Part shown: in pieces, positions 25,701 through 38,402 of the stretch | How positions within the stretch are numbered: position 1 is the first letter of the stretch | How the letters are laid out: each line of letters opens with the position of its first letter | Assembly: GCA_034687125.1 (NCBI GenBank) | Contig: JAQGBZ010000029.1 | Location: 306,814 to 370,813, forward strand | Reading direction: 5' to 3' | DNA length: 64,000 nucleotides | DNA from: Neelides folsomi | Lineage: Eukaryota > Arthropoda > Collembola > Neelipleona > Neelidae | Translations under genes and position numbers: made by a program | The notes under the pieces: model-generated | Told to the model about the DNA's origin: nothing | Seen by the model: only the letters and a program-made list of their open reading frames with translations | Database searches by the model: none

Positions 25701-28700
25701 AATCGAATCGGAGCCGTTTGGGGAGAAAAGCTCTCCATCATCCCGAATTCCGAATCCAACTGAATGATCAGTTATCCCAATCACTCGTCTCACTGTAGCG
25801 GAAACTCATATGAACTTACACATCCCCCCTCGCTTTCCTTTGAAATGGATCCGAGGCCACCTTCCCCATCCTCCCCCTATTATTATGTTACGGCAAATTA
25901 ACTTCTCCAAAAATGCAATATGTATTCCAGTCCTCCACTCACCTCAGCCTCATACAATAAGGATCCGATGTCCTAAATGAGGCTAATAAAATAGACCCCC
26001 AGTCACGACACTCGACAAACGTGTAACTGGCTTATCCACACACACACCTCACACACGTTCAGTGAGCTCAGATTCGCTCCAACTCCCCCTCGTAATTGTA
26101 AACTCCATTTAATCTTCATGTCTTGTAACTCGAGATCTCTTATGTCCTTTCTTTTGGAAATATTCTTCTTTTAATAAATAAGGAATTTCAAAAATTTCAC
26201 GTCTCAAATTACACCTTTATATTGGAATCGTGAAAGTCCTTATACCTACATATAAAGCCATTTTTTATATTTAAATATCCGTACTGTACATATACCTATT
26301 CTGATCACAATATTAGTAGTTTTGATGTGATCGTCATACATATATTTTATCCAATGTTTAAGAATTGGTTACCGACAATATATTCGGCATTTATTAGGTA
26401 GGTGTAATAAAGTACTTGTATTCAAGATATGAATTTCATACTTGTTTGATTTAATATACGACAAATTTTCATTGCGTGATACTGTCTTATTGATATTTAA
26501 CGCATGACGAACGAGGCGTATTTTAACAGACATGATTAGGAATTCAATTTAGGAGAACTTTCTCACAAAAAGGCGTTCTAAGTGTGATCCTTGTGGAATT
26601 TTAAATTCCTGTCAGTTTTCAATGAGGGATGAGTTAGGGTTCAAGGCTCAAAACCATATTTCTTCCTAACTTCCGACAAAATGAGGTTTGGAGGGTGCTA
26701 ATTCTGATTCAACCTCAACGAGTGAAATTTTATTACCTCATCGAAAGTGAGGAATTGACATTCATTTTAATCTTCTCTTGTGTCTGACCTTTCTATTCCA
26801 CTAATTCCCTTTAGTATTTTATAAGGAACGCTTACGGAGTGAGATACGAGGAAAGATTCATTTCCTTAAAGTAGACACGGAAGAGTCGAGGGAGGCGAGG
26901 GAGAACTAGATTTACATTTAGTCAGATACAAAATACTTATTTCGAGATTGGAGAATAGTAGGGTCTTAGTGTCAACGTTTAATCTGAATTTATGACTTTT
27001 CTCAAAAATGATTCTTTAGGCGGGAGATTGAGATCAGTGGAGAGAAGCTTTAGTTGCTATTTGGATGAATCCGATCCCGGAGTCTATCTCGTTAATGCTA
27101 TGAGCGCACACGCTTATTGTGTATTCGGGAAGCAGGGGCGAGGGGAAGAGATTGGGAAGATGGTTTAGGGTACAAAATGACTGAGTCTCCTCTTCCCACC
27201 ATTTCTCCCCTCCTCAAGAGATATAATTTGCTGACTAGTGAACTGAATAATAGAAAGTAACAATAAATAATTGTCCAAATTGGCTTGATTCCTCTTCATA
27301 GGAGGAAAAACAATTTAGTGTGGGATAAATTGTTATTTACGATTCTCCTTTTAAATGAGAATAGAGTCTCCTTGCATTATTTTGCAATCTCTATAAATGG
27401 AACTTTCATGTCTTGATTATCGTGAATGGTTGGAGATTCTCGAATCCATTATATAATGGCCCAAGCTGGTCGCCCTGACGAGCCCCTTCACACTGTTACA
27501 ATTCTATCAATTAAATTAAACTCGTTCCTTTCCTCATTCCTCATTATCACCCAGCTCCCGAGATTAAAAGCGGCATAGTGCGGAAACTGGTTAGAAACCT
27601 CCGGTATGTGAGAAACGGAAATCTCATATCGGGCCGATTATTGAGTGCCATATTAATCGCACATTATGAGTCAAAGGTAGAGGACCTTTAGGTCCCTTTA
27701 TGGCCAACCTCAGTTTCTCGGCATCTCCATTTCTACTTGTATTCCCTTCAATGTGAGCAGTAATAAATGGGAAATTTTGAATGGGTGGGTTGAATTCAAA
27801 GCTGAGAAAATCCGAGGATTTTTATTTGGACTCAATGGAGCGAAGGGAATGGGAAGTCACTTCATTTCATTTGGAGTTATGAAGTCGAGGTGGAAGATCC
27901 TGGAGGTCCCATTACCCAGAGCCTCCCCGATCTCTTCACGACTCTCGAGTGGAATCTCCTCAAACTTCGATATGCACGAATTGGTTGACATAAAAATGAA
28001 GTGAAGGAAGGCAGGAGGGATGTACATTCATTCCTGTATGTTCCCCGTGTTGTTATCAAAGAATATTTCTCCTGCTCTTTCAACTAGGAGTAAAAAGGAA
28101 AGCCGAAGTCACCCACACTTTACCCGCCCAATTTTATTGCGACAACCCAATTTTCTATTTGAATCCTCTCAACTACTTTCCTTAGTCCCATCCGAACATC
28201 AAAAAGATTCAATTCTCAAACTTCCCCTATTTCTCTTTAATGGCTAAAAAATATTTAAATATATTCATCTACCAACGTCTCTATTTCATAAATTCATTTA
28301 CCGAGTCAATTCTTTTTAGCATATTTCCGCTCTCCATTTAGAAATATTTGGGAAACGGAAATTTCCTCAGAGTCATTTCTTTAATTTCCACCTTGCCATC
28401 TCATCAAGAAAATTTGAGCTTTGGGGCGCTAATAAAATCCTGATCAACTCCAGAGATAAATTCTCAATCTGGTTAAGGAAATTAAGTCCCATTAAGAATG
28501 ACTGAATTTTGAAAGTCATTTAAAAAGACGATTTCAGAGATTCAAAGAAGGGCCCTTCCATTCCCAGTCACGTTGACTCACTTTTCTTGGAAATGTTGAA
28601 GCGGGGAGTTTGGAGGGACTTTTATAGGTTGACGATTAAGAATGGCGTGAAGGAGGGATTCATGAAATTAACTTTATTTGAACAGGTGGTTGTTTTCTCT

Positions 28701-31700
28701 GAGGTGAGAAGGATTGGGGCCCATAAGGCACGAAAACTTGATCTTCTCAGAACCTCCCCCATCAATAGCCCACAGGAGCAAACCGTTCATCTCTGCATCA
28801 TCATCTCTCATTATTATTTAAAACATTCTCAGGAGAAGTCTCTTTCACTTCAACCCTCCCGTACCTGACCTTTTACCTCTTCCTCTTATTAAAATTAATT
28901 CATTAGACCCACGGCTTCTCGCTTTGCTCTTCCAAACCTCACGTCCCTGTCCGAGTCTCATTGTGAACACAAGTACAGACGATGAGATTCGTCCTATACC
29001 TTTTACAAGATTATTTACAATTCTTCCTTAAGTATGTATGTTTTATATTACTTGAATTATAATATGGTTTCATGCCTACTTACCTTATGGTACTTACTTT
29101 TAGGGATGTGCAAGGAGTGCATATTACTATGTCTTTAGTTACGCTTTTAGAACTAGGAGACATCATATTTGTCAATGTCATGTATAAAAATTCTTTAGCC
29201 ATCACTTGAGAAGTTTATGCTATTTCTCTTCTATCATGGGAGCTCTCAGGTTTTGAAAAATATATTTCTTATCTAATCCACTTATCAATTTTACAACCAT
29301 TGGACTTATGCAACTGACTTTTAGTTAAATAAGTATATGCATGTTACTTAAAAAGATTTATTTTAAAATAAATAACTAAGTTTAATTGAATAGTAAATCT
29401 CGGCTTCATGTCCATTAATTATGATTAATATTTGGCTAATGGTGGTTTTTAATATATTGGCCAAAAATGATTGATTTTAGGAAAATATTCTAACGACTAG
29501 CCATATGATTGACATCCGCTTAAATGTGGACAATAATGGAAGGCAATTTGGCGAATATAATTTGGATGATTAATGGTCCAAAGGAGCCAAATGTTTTTGA
29601 TAAATATTACAAAAATGGTTCATATGGACCCTTCTTCCTCCCTGTGTATTATTTATGCATGCGATTGAAGTGAGGCTTCCCATACGTTATTGCGGTGCTT
29701 ATTGAAACGTTTTACCAAAGAAGATTGAAATAAAAATCAAATGTTCCTCTCCGAGTTTTACATTAAAGGGGATTTTCTCCCCTCCCTGCTGTCATAATCT
29801 GTATTCAAAACGTGTCAGAGTTCATTGAGGGGTTTTTCTTTTTCCTTTTTTCCATCTCATCCATAATGGTATTATTGGAAGAACCTATGCATGAATTCTT
29901 TGTCCTCTTTTGATTTCATTTTATCCTGAGTAGGTAGGCTTCTATTGATCTTGAGAAGTGAAATGGGCTCGCTTTTCCATTTTTACAAATTTAAGTAGTT
30001 TATTCTGCTCTTTTCCAAAGACATTTGACTCAAAGGCTTTTCCATATTATTCAAAGGTTCAGTGTAGCATGTTTCCCAGCATCCACCTCGCCCGGTTTTT
30101 GATCCATTATTGAGTATTGACTAAGCATTTGAATGAGGGCCAAGGAGGCGTCTGTCAAAAAATGGGAAATTCAATTTGGACACGAGAGCGAAAGCGAAAG
30201 GGGTTAGGGAAGTCAATTCTCATATCTTTAATAAAAATTCAATTTCCACAAAAGAGTCAAACAAAGACACGAGGCTCATTTTCTCCGAGAAGGGAGACGA
30301 GTTGAGTGAGGTGAGACACGGTAAAGAGCAGCAAAAGATCCCATCAACAATATGACCAAAAAGATCCGCTGACCGTCGGCGGTCCGCTCATGAACAAAAA
30401 AGTGACGAGGAATTCATTTGAGAGGATGGCAAGGAGCGGAGAACCTCCGCTCCTCAACCCCATTTTAGGGCAAAAAGGCTGGAGGTAAGGTGTTGAGGAG
30501 AGGTCAGAGGTTGATCGATATTATTATCAATAAAGAGAATTACTCAAAGGGGAATGATGCATTACTGGAATCTCTCGGATCACATTTCACACTCAAAGGG
30601 CCTGAGAGTTGAAACTTGTGTCGGTCTCCTCTTCCAAATCCATAACCTCCATATGAAGTGTTTGACCGCAACGAAATATTTGTGATTTCGGAAAGGAGGA
30701 ATTCTTCATATGGAACCCCCATTGTGAGCCCGATTTCCCTTTCTCCCTTCTGCACAGGTACGAGGGGGACTAAAAGCCCATTATGACCACACAGAGTATA
30801 TAAACTTACTTATTGTTAAAGTATACTTTTAAGAAAGAAAATAATTCTCAACCTATCCTTTTTCATACCTCAATTTCTTGGCTTCAATATCACTTGTTTC
30901 ATTTGTTTCTTTTACTCAACATTAACTCCATAAGAGCATATGAAATATCCCGATGCAGTTATGCAGCCATAATGAGAACTTATACTTACAGTCAGTTAGT
31001 ATTTACATAAGCATAATATTTTTATTATAGTTATAATATTTATGAACAACTGACTGAATTCAATTCTGGTGTACTTATATTTAAAAACTCCGGGAAATCA
31101 CATTCAAATCGGTCATATGGCTTGTAATAATGTCCCATTTATGCACGTATGTAGATAATTTGTTTTGAATAATTTTTATGAACTATTTTCATTTTTATCT
31201 TATTTCTTTTATGAAGGACTTGGGGCTTAAGGAGTAAGTAAGCATGTGGAGTAATAAATTTAAACAGTACTTATTCCACGTTGTGTATTTTTATGGCACG
31301 AACATTTTTACTTTTATTTTCTCCGCTTTACAGTTGAGAATTTCTTTACCAATGGGTTTGTTTGGGTGTGAAGTGCGAGACTATTTCCAATTTATCCCTC
31401 TGACCTTTCTGTCTCGTTTGCTTAATTATGCAAACTAGGATTGTTTTACGATATTAGAAAAAACGTGTTTATTGAAGGTGAGTGGCAATAAACATATTTT
31501 GACAAGAGCGGATAAATTGTTGCAGAGAGGACGAATAAAATGAAGGATCTACAACTTTAGTTTGGTATTATTCCATTATTTGTGTATGCGTATATTTGAG
31601 GGCGGATGAGACCAGAAACATGGAGACGAGTCTCTTGAGACGCTCCCTTCAATTTAATGTTCGAAGGAGTCTAGTGGGAGGTTGAAACGACCCGATGAGA

Positions 31701-34700
31701 CGAGATCTCCAGAGAGCTTCGAAAGGAATAGGGATGAATGAAGGGTGCAATATAATGTTGATATTTATGTAGGATGTGCACAAGATGTGGATAAGGAGAG
31801 CTTTCATTGTTAGAGAGTTAGAGACCTTTATTAGGAATATTTTATGAACTTGTTCCTGGCCTACATCGGCGTTTGGCTAATGAGCTGATGGTTTTATTGG
31901 CACTTTGACAGCATGCCAGTGTAACTCACACGCTCGGCGGTGCAGATTCAACATGGAACTCTACAAGTTATCGGGACGAGTGAGCGGAGGGGTTTGTCTC
32001 CGTTGTCGCCACAACACTGCTGGTCGCTTCTGTCATTACTGCAAGGAAGGTTTCTACCGCGATCCGACTAAACCCGTCAGCCATCGGAAAGCTTGCAAAG
32101 GTAAAATATATTATTTTTTTACTCATAAACTTTATGACCCCATCTTCTTGGATTGGCATAATTTTTGCAGTCATTACCATACATAATTTGAGGTATTTTA
32201 TGAGCCTTTCCTTAAGTGTTTTGTCGCGTGACTCTTCACCTCTTTATCTCAAATCCTCTGCTTTGAGAAATGTCATGTTAAAAATTGCATTTTATTATTT
32301 GGTTTAATCCCTTTAATCAAAATCGGACCAAGAAAGCATTTAAAAGGAGAGATAAATTTCGACTGTACATTCTTTCTTTCAAGCCTACTAGTATATGGAT
32401 AAACCTGATAAAAAAGAAAAAGATTATTATTTTAAATTATAGTGTGTAGAACTTGGTGTCTTGTGGTTTAAAAAATGACATAATCATCTTATCATGAAGT
32501 TGAGATAAATCAGGATTTCATGTGCTTATTCTTTCACCACGCTACCAAAGGTGAACAAAGTACAAATGACCGATGTTGAATTTTTATTCCAGCTTGCGAA
32601 TGTCATCCAGTTGGTGCAAAAGGACGAACTTGTAATCAAACGACTGGACAGTGCCCATGTAAGGACGGAGTGACTGGCTTAAGTTGCAACCGGTGTGCCA
32701 AAGGTTACCAGCAGTCTCGCTCTCCCATTGCACCCTGCGTCAGTAAGTGATTCCAGTCTGATCCTAATGAATCCCAAGACTTCAGAGAAGATTTACTCTT
32801 TAATAACTAAACCTTGTACTTTCTGCTTTCACTCTCTCCATCTTGATGAGGAAGCAAAGATGAAAGTTGAACATTTTTTGAGAAGATTACAACCAACACG
32901 GCCCTGTCTGTGATCCTCATACAGAATGGGAGAGGGTGGGAAAAGGGGAAATATTGTTTTGAGCCTTGACTCCACTTTGTTGACTCATCATCGACTGTTC
33001 GTTTACTTTTTTTCTTACAGAAATCCCCAAGATACCGGAACCAGAGCCGATTGAATCTGTCACCGGAAGAGCTGCAGACCATCGTAAGTAAAAGAAAGTT
33101 TCTCTCACTTGATTAGAGTTCCAGAACCTCCGGTCGGACCCATAACTCATCAAACTTATAGGAACATCATATTTTCTAATTACAAAGACGGCGGAAATGA
33201 GTTTACTCTTCTCCTTTTTATCCCTGGAACATCGATTAACAGATTCTAAACCAATCACGAGATCGACATTGAAAATATAAAACTTTAAATAAATACCCAT
33301 ACATACTATTAATATGCGTAATATCCTACTTAATATCAAAATGTAATACATAAATTGTTAGGGCTGATAAAAATATAATATAATAACATATTTAGGATAG
33401 TATTGGTAGGATATTACATGCATATAAAACTGCATAAAGTTATATGGGTAGAGAATATGTTATAACTAAAAATAGTAGTCTGATGATTATGGGTTTTTAA
33501 ATGTTATGTAAAATGAAGTTTTTAGTTCTTAAGTCATTAAATATCGTTTTAAGTTTAAAGGTTGGCTTTTTCAACTTGATCTTGAGTTTTTTGAGTGGGA
33601 ACTCGAGTCTCATCTGAATTATGAATTAAAATATAAAAGGCTTTTCACCCGTTGACATGTCCTTAAGATTAGACTTTAAAGGCTTAAAACTCTCCGTCGG
33701 TAACAAGTCCCTTGTTCGTGGATTACTTTAATCTCTCTATTTGGAGAGTTGGATCACAAAGTCCATATTAAACTATCAAGTCTCGTATATAAAATTATAG
33801 GGCTTCCGAGCCGGAGAGTCGTAAAAGGCAAATTGGAGAGTTCCTGCTCAAGAGGATCAACAAATCCTCTCGTTGAATATAATGAAAGGAAAACAATGCG
33901 AATTAAAAATTCTATTTATCATGGGGCTTTATACGGTTCTCCATGTTTTGACAAACGAAGAAGCTTTCTTATAAAACAACTTTTATTCGATTATTAAAAT
34001 TTTATTGGAAATTGAAAAAATGAGTAAAAAGACAGTTTTGTAAAAGCCACTTTGGTCATGTTGTAAAATATTTTATATTAAAATTCAACACAGAGACTTT
34101 TTACGAACAAAAAGGTAATTTTTGACCCTTTGGGCTGTTGAGGGCAATTTACTCAAACATAACTTAATATTTATTTAAAATTCAAACAGGGAATAAAAAG
34201 AAATAGAAAAATTTCATGGCTAAAACAATGTTTAGTTTACCCAACTCACAACAGAATCAAATTTTTACGTGAATGTATTGAATTGAGATATTATAATGTA
34301 AATTGAAAAGTTGGGCTTTCCATGTTATTTTGAATATTTGAAAGGATTTGTGGATAACTTTTTGATCCAGATGGAAATACCCAAAGATGCCCCATGGGCA
34401 ATTCTATCGTGAAGGAAATTTGAGAAAGAGATTTTATTTCCTTCTTTCTTCCATTGCTGTTGAGTCTCGTTGGATCTTTGGAACTTCGACCCTCCCTATA
34501 GTGGATGAGATTCGAATTTGTGACCGGAAGGCAAAGTTGGATGGCTCTTAAACTGATTCAATTCTCAACCCCACCGAATAAACCTCTCTTCAATTCATTT
34601 ATCCCAAATGTGTTCAAGTTCACCTTTCAGCTTTTTTCCCTTTTATTTTGTTGAAACGTCTTGAAAGATCCTTTGTTGCTTCTTTCCTCCTTTGATGATC

Positions 34701-37700
34701 GAATTGGGAAAACAAACACATTGTTGTTAAACTCCAAAGCTCGTGCCTTTATTCATTGCATAGACCTGGACATAATTAGATATATTTTGTATTAAGACAT
34801 CGCATAGGGAATGCAGGAGGATAATGGCTCTTTGTATAGCCCAATGGTCGAGAAGCTCGATGATGTTGGGAAGGAGTCGGCGGATAAAAGTTGTATCGCT
34901 CCCCTCATCTCATCCGAAGAATTTGTCTGTAATAAAGAGATTTGAGGGTCGAAGTTGGCTTTTTCCTTCTTCTTCTTCAACCCCGGCATCATTGGATCCG
35001 AGAGGGATGTGTTCGGAATAAATGTGGAATGTGTCCCAAGGGTATCCTGATGTGGTTCCGACGAGAAACGTGTTACACTTAATGAAATTACCCTGCTCTC
35101 TGACTCCAATAGCTCCCACAAGGCTTAAAAATTCTAATTCTCTTCCACCTTACCCAAAGGCCTTCTTTCTCCCTCGATCTTCCTCAGACACTCAATTAAA
35201 AACTCTTCAATTTTTATTACTTCTCTGCTCTGAGAAATGAAATGCCCAAAGTTAATCGTATCAACATAATCTTATTTTGAAAATCATGGCTAATCCAATC
35301 ATTTTCATAAAATTATTATGTATTAGAGTGAAGTATCAATTTAATAAAATTATGGTTTTCCGCATAATTATTAGGTTTATTCCACAATTCAGTATTTAAT
35401 TTGCATGAATATTCATACAATGTTAAATAAATTAAAACTATGTAAAAGGAGTTGTTTATAAAATCATGAGAATTGTAATCAAAAAAGTGAGTTTCATATA
35501 GGGAATGTTGTATTGTATTGTTTGTAAGATATACATGTATTTGATTGAATTTAAGAAAGTATTTGTCTCGTGCGTAAGTTCATCTGAAAGACATTAGGCA
35601 CGAGTGAGAAAATGAATAAATGGAATGAGGAAAGGATAAAAAAGGAGAATAGGAGAAGAGTGAGGTGCGTAAATTATATTCCCCCCAATGGCACGCGGAT
35701 GGAGAAGAACCCGTTGGCAAGCCCATTTATTTTTATAGTCATTCACCTTATTTTCTCCCCCTCCTCTCATTCGAGAAATTGGAATGATCGGGAAAATTCC
35801 ATCGCTGACTTATTTTCTTTCTTTTGTTTAGCTGAGCAATGCGGGCGCTGTAAGGTGACGACGAAGCGACTGAACCTCAAGAAATACTGCAACCGGGACT
35901 ATGGTTCGTGTATTTACCAAATTCTCACATACTTCTTTCCAATAACATGAATAATTGACAAAGCTCATTAGCAAATGTCTATTCAAAATTCGTGATATTT
36001 ATATTCAATTAATGTCAAACACTCAACAAAAGGTTTTTATGCAAACATTGTATTGTTTGAATAATGAGAATTTTTAGCACAATCTGATTAAACATTTTCC
36101 GATGTACTTTAGGTATATGGTACAAGCATGTATCCTACATACTATATGTATTATGTAATACGTAATCTATGTGTGCAAAATGTGTGTTTTATGGCAAGTT
36201 GGTGAGTATAGAGGAAATGGCAAAGAATCAACTTTCATTTAGAGAGGGTATTAGTGGAAGAATGTTAAAAACGAGGAGCATGGATGATTTGATAAGGAAA
36301 GGGAGGATGAGCAAGTCGAGGTTAGTTATTGTCAAAGGGGACAGGGAAGGAGAACGTATTTATATAAGTAGCTTACGGAAGGGATCTTTAATTAATTTCC
36401 TATTGGATAGTTAAGTAGGCTAATGAGTCATTACATAAAGAGGAAGGGGAGACGTGTGAAATTAAATGATGGTGATGTGATGAGATTCAAGCCTCACTTC
36501 TTCCCCTCGTAATTTATTCAAGGAGTCTCTCCGTATCCGAGTAAAATTAAACTCCCGATCTCTTCCTTCCCCGATCCAAAAACCACGTATTCAAATGCGG
36601 ACAAAAAGGGTTGAAATATTTAAAGCTAAAATTTCATTTGATCAGGATGAAAAACACTCCACAGACACTTGGGATTGTTGAGATGAAACACAGTAATTTG
36701 TGGGTGGAGAGAAATTGGACAGAATCTCTGGATTTCCTCCGCAATTTGTCCCAGCTAAATCCCTCCGATGAACTGATTTTAAAAGAGAATAGGGAAAAAG
36801 GTGCTTAGGAGAGCGAAAAGTATTAGATTATATAAAGAGAGCTAATGTGGTGCGATTACACACAATGCCCATCCACACACACACAAGCGGATTGGGAATC
36901 GAGGGAAAGCCGATAAGAGAAATGGAGTGGTTCGAGAATGGGGAAATGCGTTGAGTTGGCTTAATCCTCCACGTCGTTCCCCATTCCGAACTTATAAATC
37001 ACCTGTGCGCTCCACAACTTAAGCCACACGGTTGGCTAATGCCCCATTAAAACCGAATTTAACTATTTTCCGCCACCTCTGCTCCGGCTCTATTTTTCCT
37101 ATCGGACACAATCTCATCTTTCGCTCGTTTACCCAAAACAAGGTTTTTCTTTGATCATCTCGCATATTTATCCATAATTCGGTTCTATTGATCGAGTCCT
37201 GGACGTGTGTGTGTGCTTTGGCCTCTCTCAAGAGATCCGTAGGTTCAAAGCTCGATTAGAGAAAAGGGGCAGTGAGGGGAATGGGGAGTGCATAAACCAC
37301 TGGCTAATGTTAAAGACGAGTCCTTTTCCCATGAGAGCAACCTCCGAGAAAACACTTTTTTCCTCAAAGGATCGAGAGAAAGAGAGGAGGAGTATTATAT
37401 CACCTTCACGCTCCCTCGTCAGCTCTCCTAATCAAAAGTTAGGTGAAATCGAAGTGAAAACATATCTGTTATATGGGAAGAACCTATCTACAATATTTAC
37501 GACCCTCATCGCACAACTCCTATGTTGATAGACAAAGACCCTATTGGACCATAGGGCGTTGAGAGAAAACCTAAACGACGAGTTTGGGTCCAAACATGAA
37601 TGTAAACTTTGTGGGAAGATAATACTACATGAAAGAGATGTATTTAAACACGCACTAATAATATACGAAAGTATCTGTTTCTATTCCTATTTACATAGCC

Positions 37701-38402
37701 CATGTGCACAATATCCTCTATTTTGCTCTTTCGCATTTTGCTAAAAGCGTTTGCCTTGTTGTGGGTGTACTAAATGGTTAAGAGCGAAAGTCAAAATGAG
37801 GAATATGAAAAATGAGGGCGCAAATATTTTACACAAATTGTGAGTTCTTCAATAAATCATGATAAATTTGTTTATTATTTAGCCATCTTAGCATCAGTTT
37901 TGAGCCGGGAGACAGTGGATGAGTGGGCCCGGTTTACTGTCAATATTCTTGCTGTCTTCAAGAAGTCACGGGAGTCGAGGATGCGGAGGGGTTCCGCCTT
38001 CCTTTGGGTCCGCATGGATGATCTCGTCTGCAAATGCCCCAAGATTAAAGTCAATAAGTAAGGATGGAAAATATGAATAATTATTCAAAATAAGTACAAA
38101 TATTCTGCAAGCATGACAGAACTCCTACTAGGAAGTTAGTTATGATATTTAAAAATAAAAACAAATTCAATCAATCAATCATTCGTTTTTTTCCCTTTAG
38201 GTCATTTCTCATTCTTGGGAACGAGCACAAAGATGGACAGCCAGGACTCATGGCCGGCCCACAGTCGGTTGTCATTGAGTGGAGAGAAGATTGGCAAGAG
38301 AAGATGAAAACGCTCCAGAAACGCTCCCATATTTGTGACGATGAAGACGATGAGGAAGATGGCGACGACGACGACGATGATGATGATGACGATGAAGAGT
38401 AA
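19771..38402 (+). CDS. Netrin, secreted axon-guidance protein
   Basis: Eleven exons: 19771-20693, 21849-21996, 22076-22309, 23189-23376, 23460-23584, 31912-32100, 32593-32742, 33021-33083, 35832-35903, 37883-38057 and 38201-38402. Together they encode 822 aa. Netrins are laminin-related cues read by DCC/Frazzled and UNC-5 receptors. Order: signal peptide ([14 protein letters not shown]; a second Met at residue 5 could also start), laminin N-terminal domain ([53 protein letters not shown]), three laminin-EGF repeats ([68 protein letters not shown]), and a C-terminal NTR/C345C module ([23 protein letters not shown]). Oddities: an insertion of about 100 residues in the LamNT domain, a second of about 75 before the first LE repeat, and a C-terminal run of aspartate/glutamate. 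Which arthropod netrin paralogue this is cannot be told here. Confidence 0.95.
20694..21848. other. Netrin intron 1
   Basis: 1.2 kb intron with GT and TTTTCAAAAG boundaries. The apparent frames across its 3' end are read-through from exon 2. Nothing else is seen. Confidence 0.7.
22310..23188. other. Netrin intron 3
   Basis: 0.9 kb intron ending in TTTTACCTCAG. It separates the two halves of the second netrin insertion. No gene is seen inside it. Confidence 0.7.
23585..31911. other. 8.3 kb netrin intron 5, no gene
   Basis: This intron splits the first and second laminin-EGF repeats, donor AAAG|GTAGGA and acceptor TTTGACAG. It contains many short frames on both strands, none with a domain. 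Long tracts are higher in GC and complexity than the AT-rich DNA right of 39 kb, as expected of a regulatory intron. A motif cluster at 29421-29574 is listed separately. Confidence 0.6.
29421..29574 (+). promoter_or_regulatory. Cluster of four PBC-Hox type motifs in a netrin intron
   Basis: Within 154 bases the plus strand reads ATGATTAAT (29421-29429), ATGATTGAT (29467-29475), ATGATTGAC (29505-29513) and ATGATTAAT (29566-29574). ATGATTNAT is the known composite site for PBC (Exd/Pbx) with Hox. A forkhead-like GATAAATATT follows near 29599. Function as an enhancer is inferred. Confidence 0.4.
33084..35831. other. Netrin intron 8
   Basis: 2.7 kb intron between the hinge exon (33021-33083) and the first NTR exon. 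Frames at 34792-35121 overlap on both strands and are judged noncoding. No repeat or RNA gene is recognised. Confidence 0.6.
35904..37882. other. Netrin intron 9
   Basis: 2.0 kb intron within the NTR module, after the codon for the Tyr of NRDY. No supported gene is seen inside. Confidence 0.6.

Noticed and set aside
34792-35240. Overlapping frames in netrin intron 8
   Set aside because: Both strands open, no motif; the exons on either side already join in frame without them.
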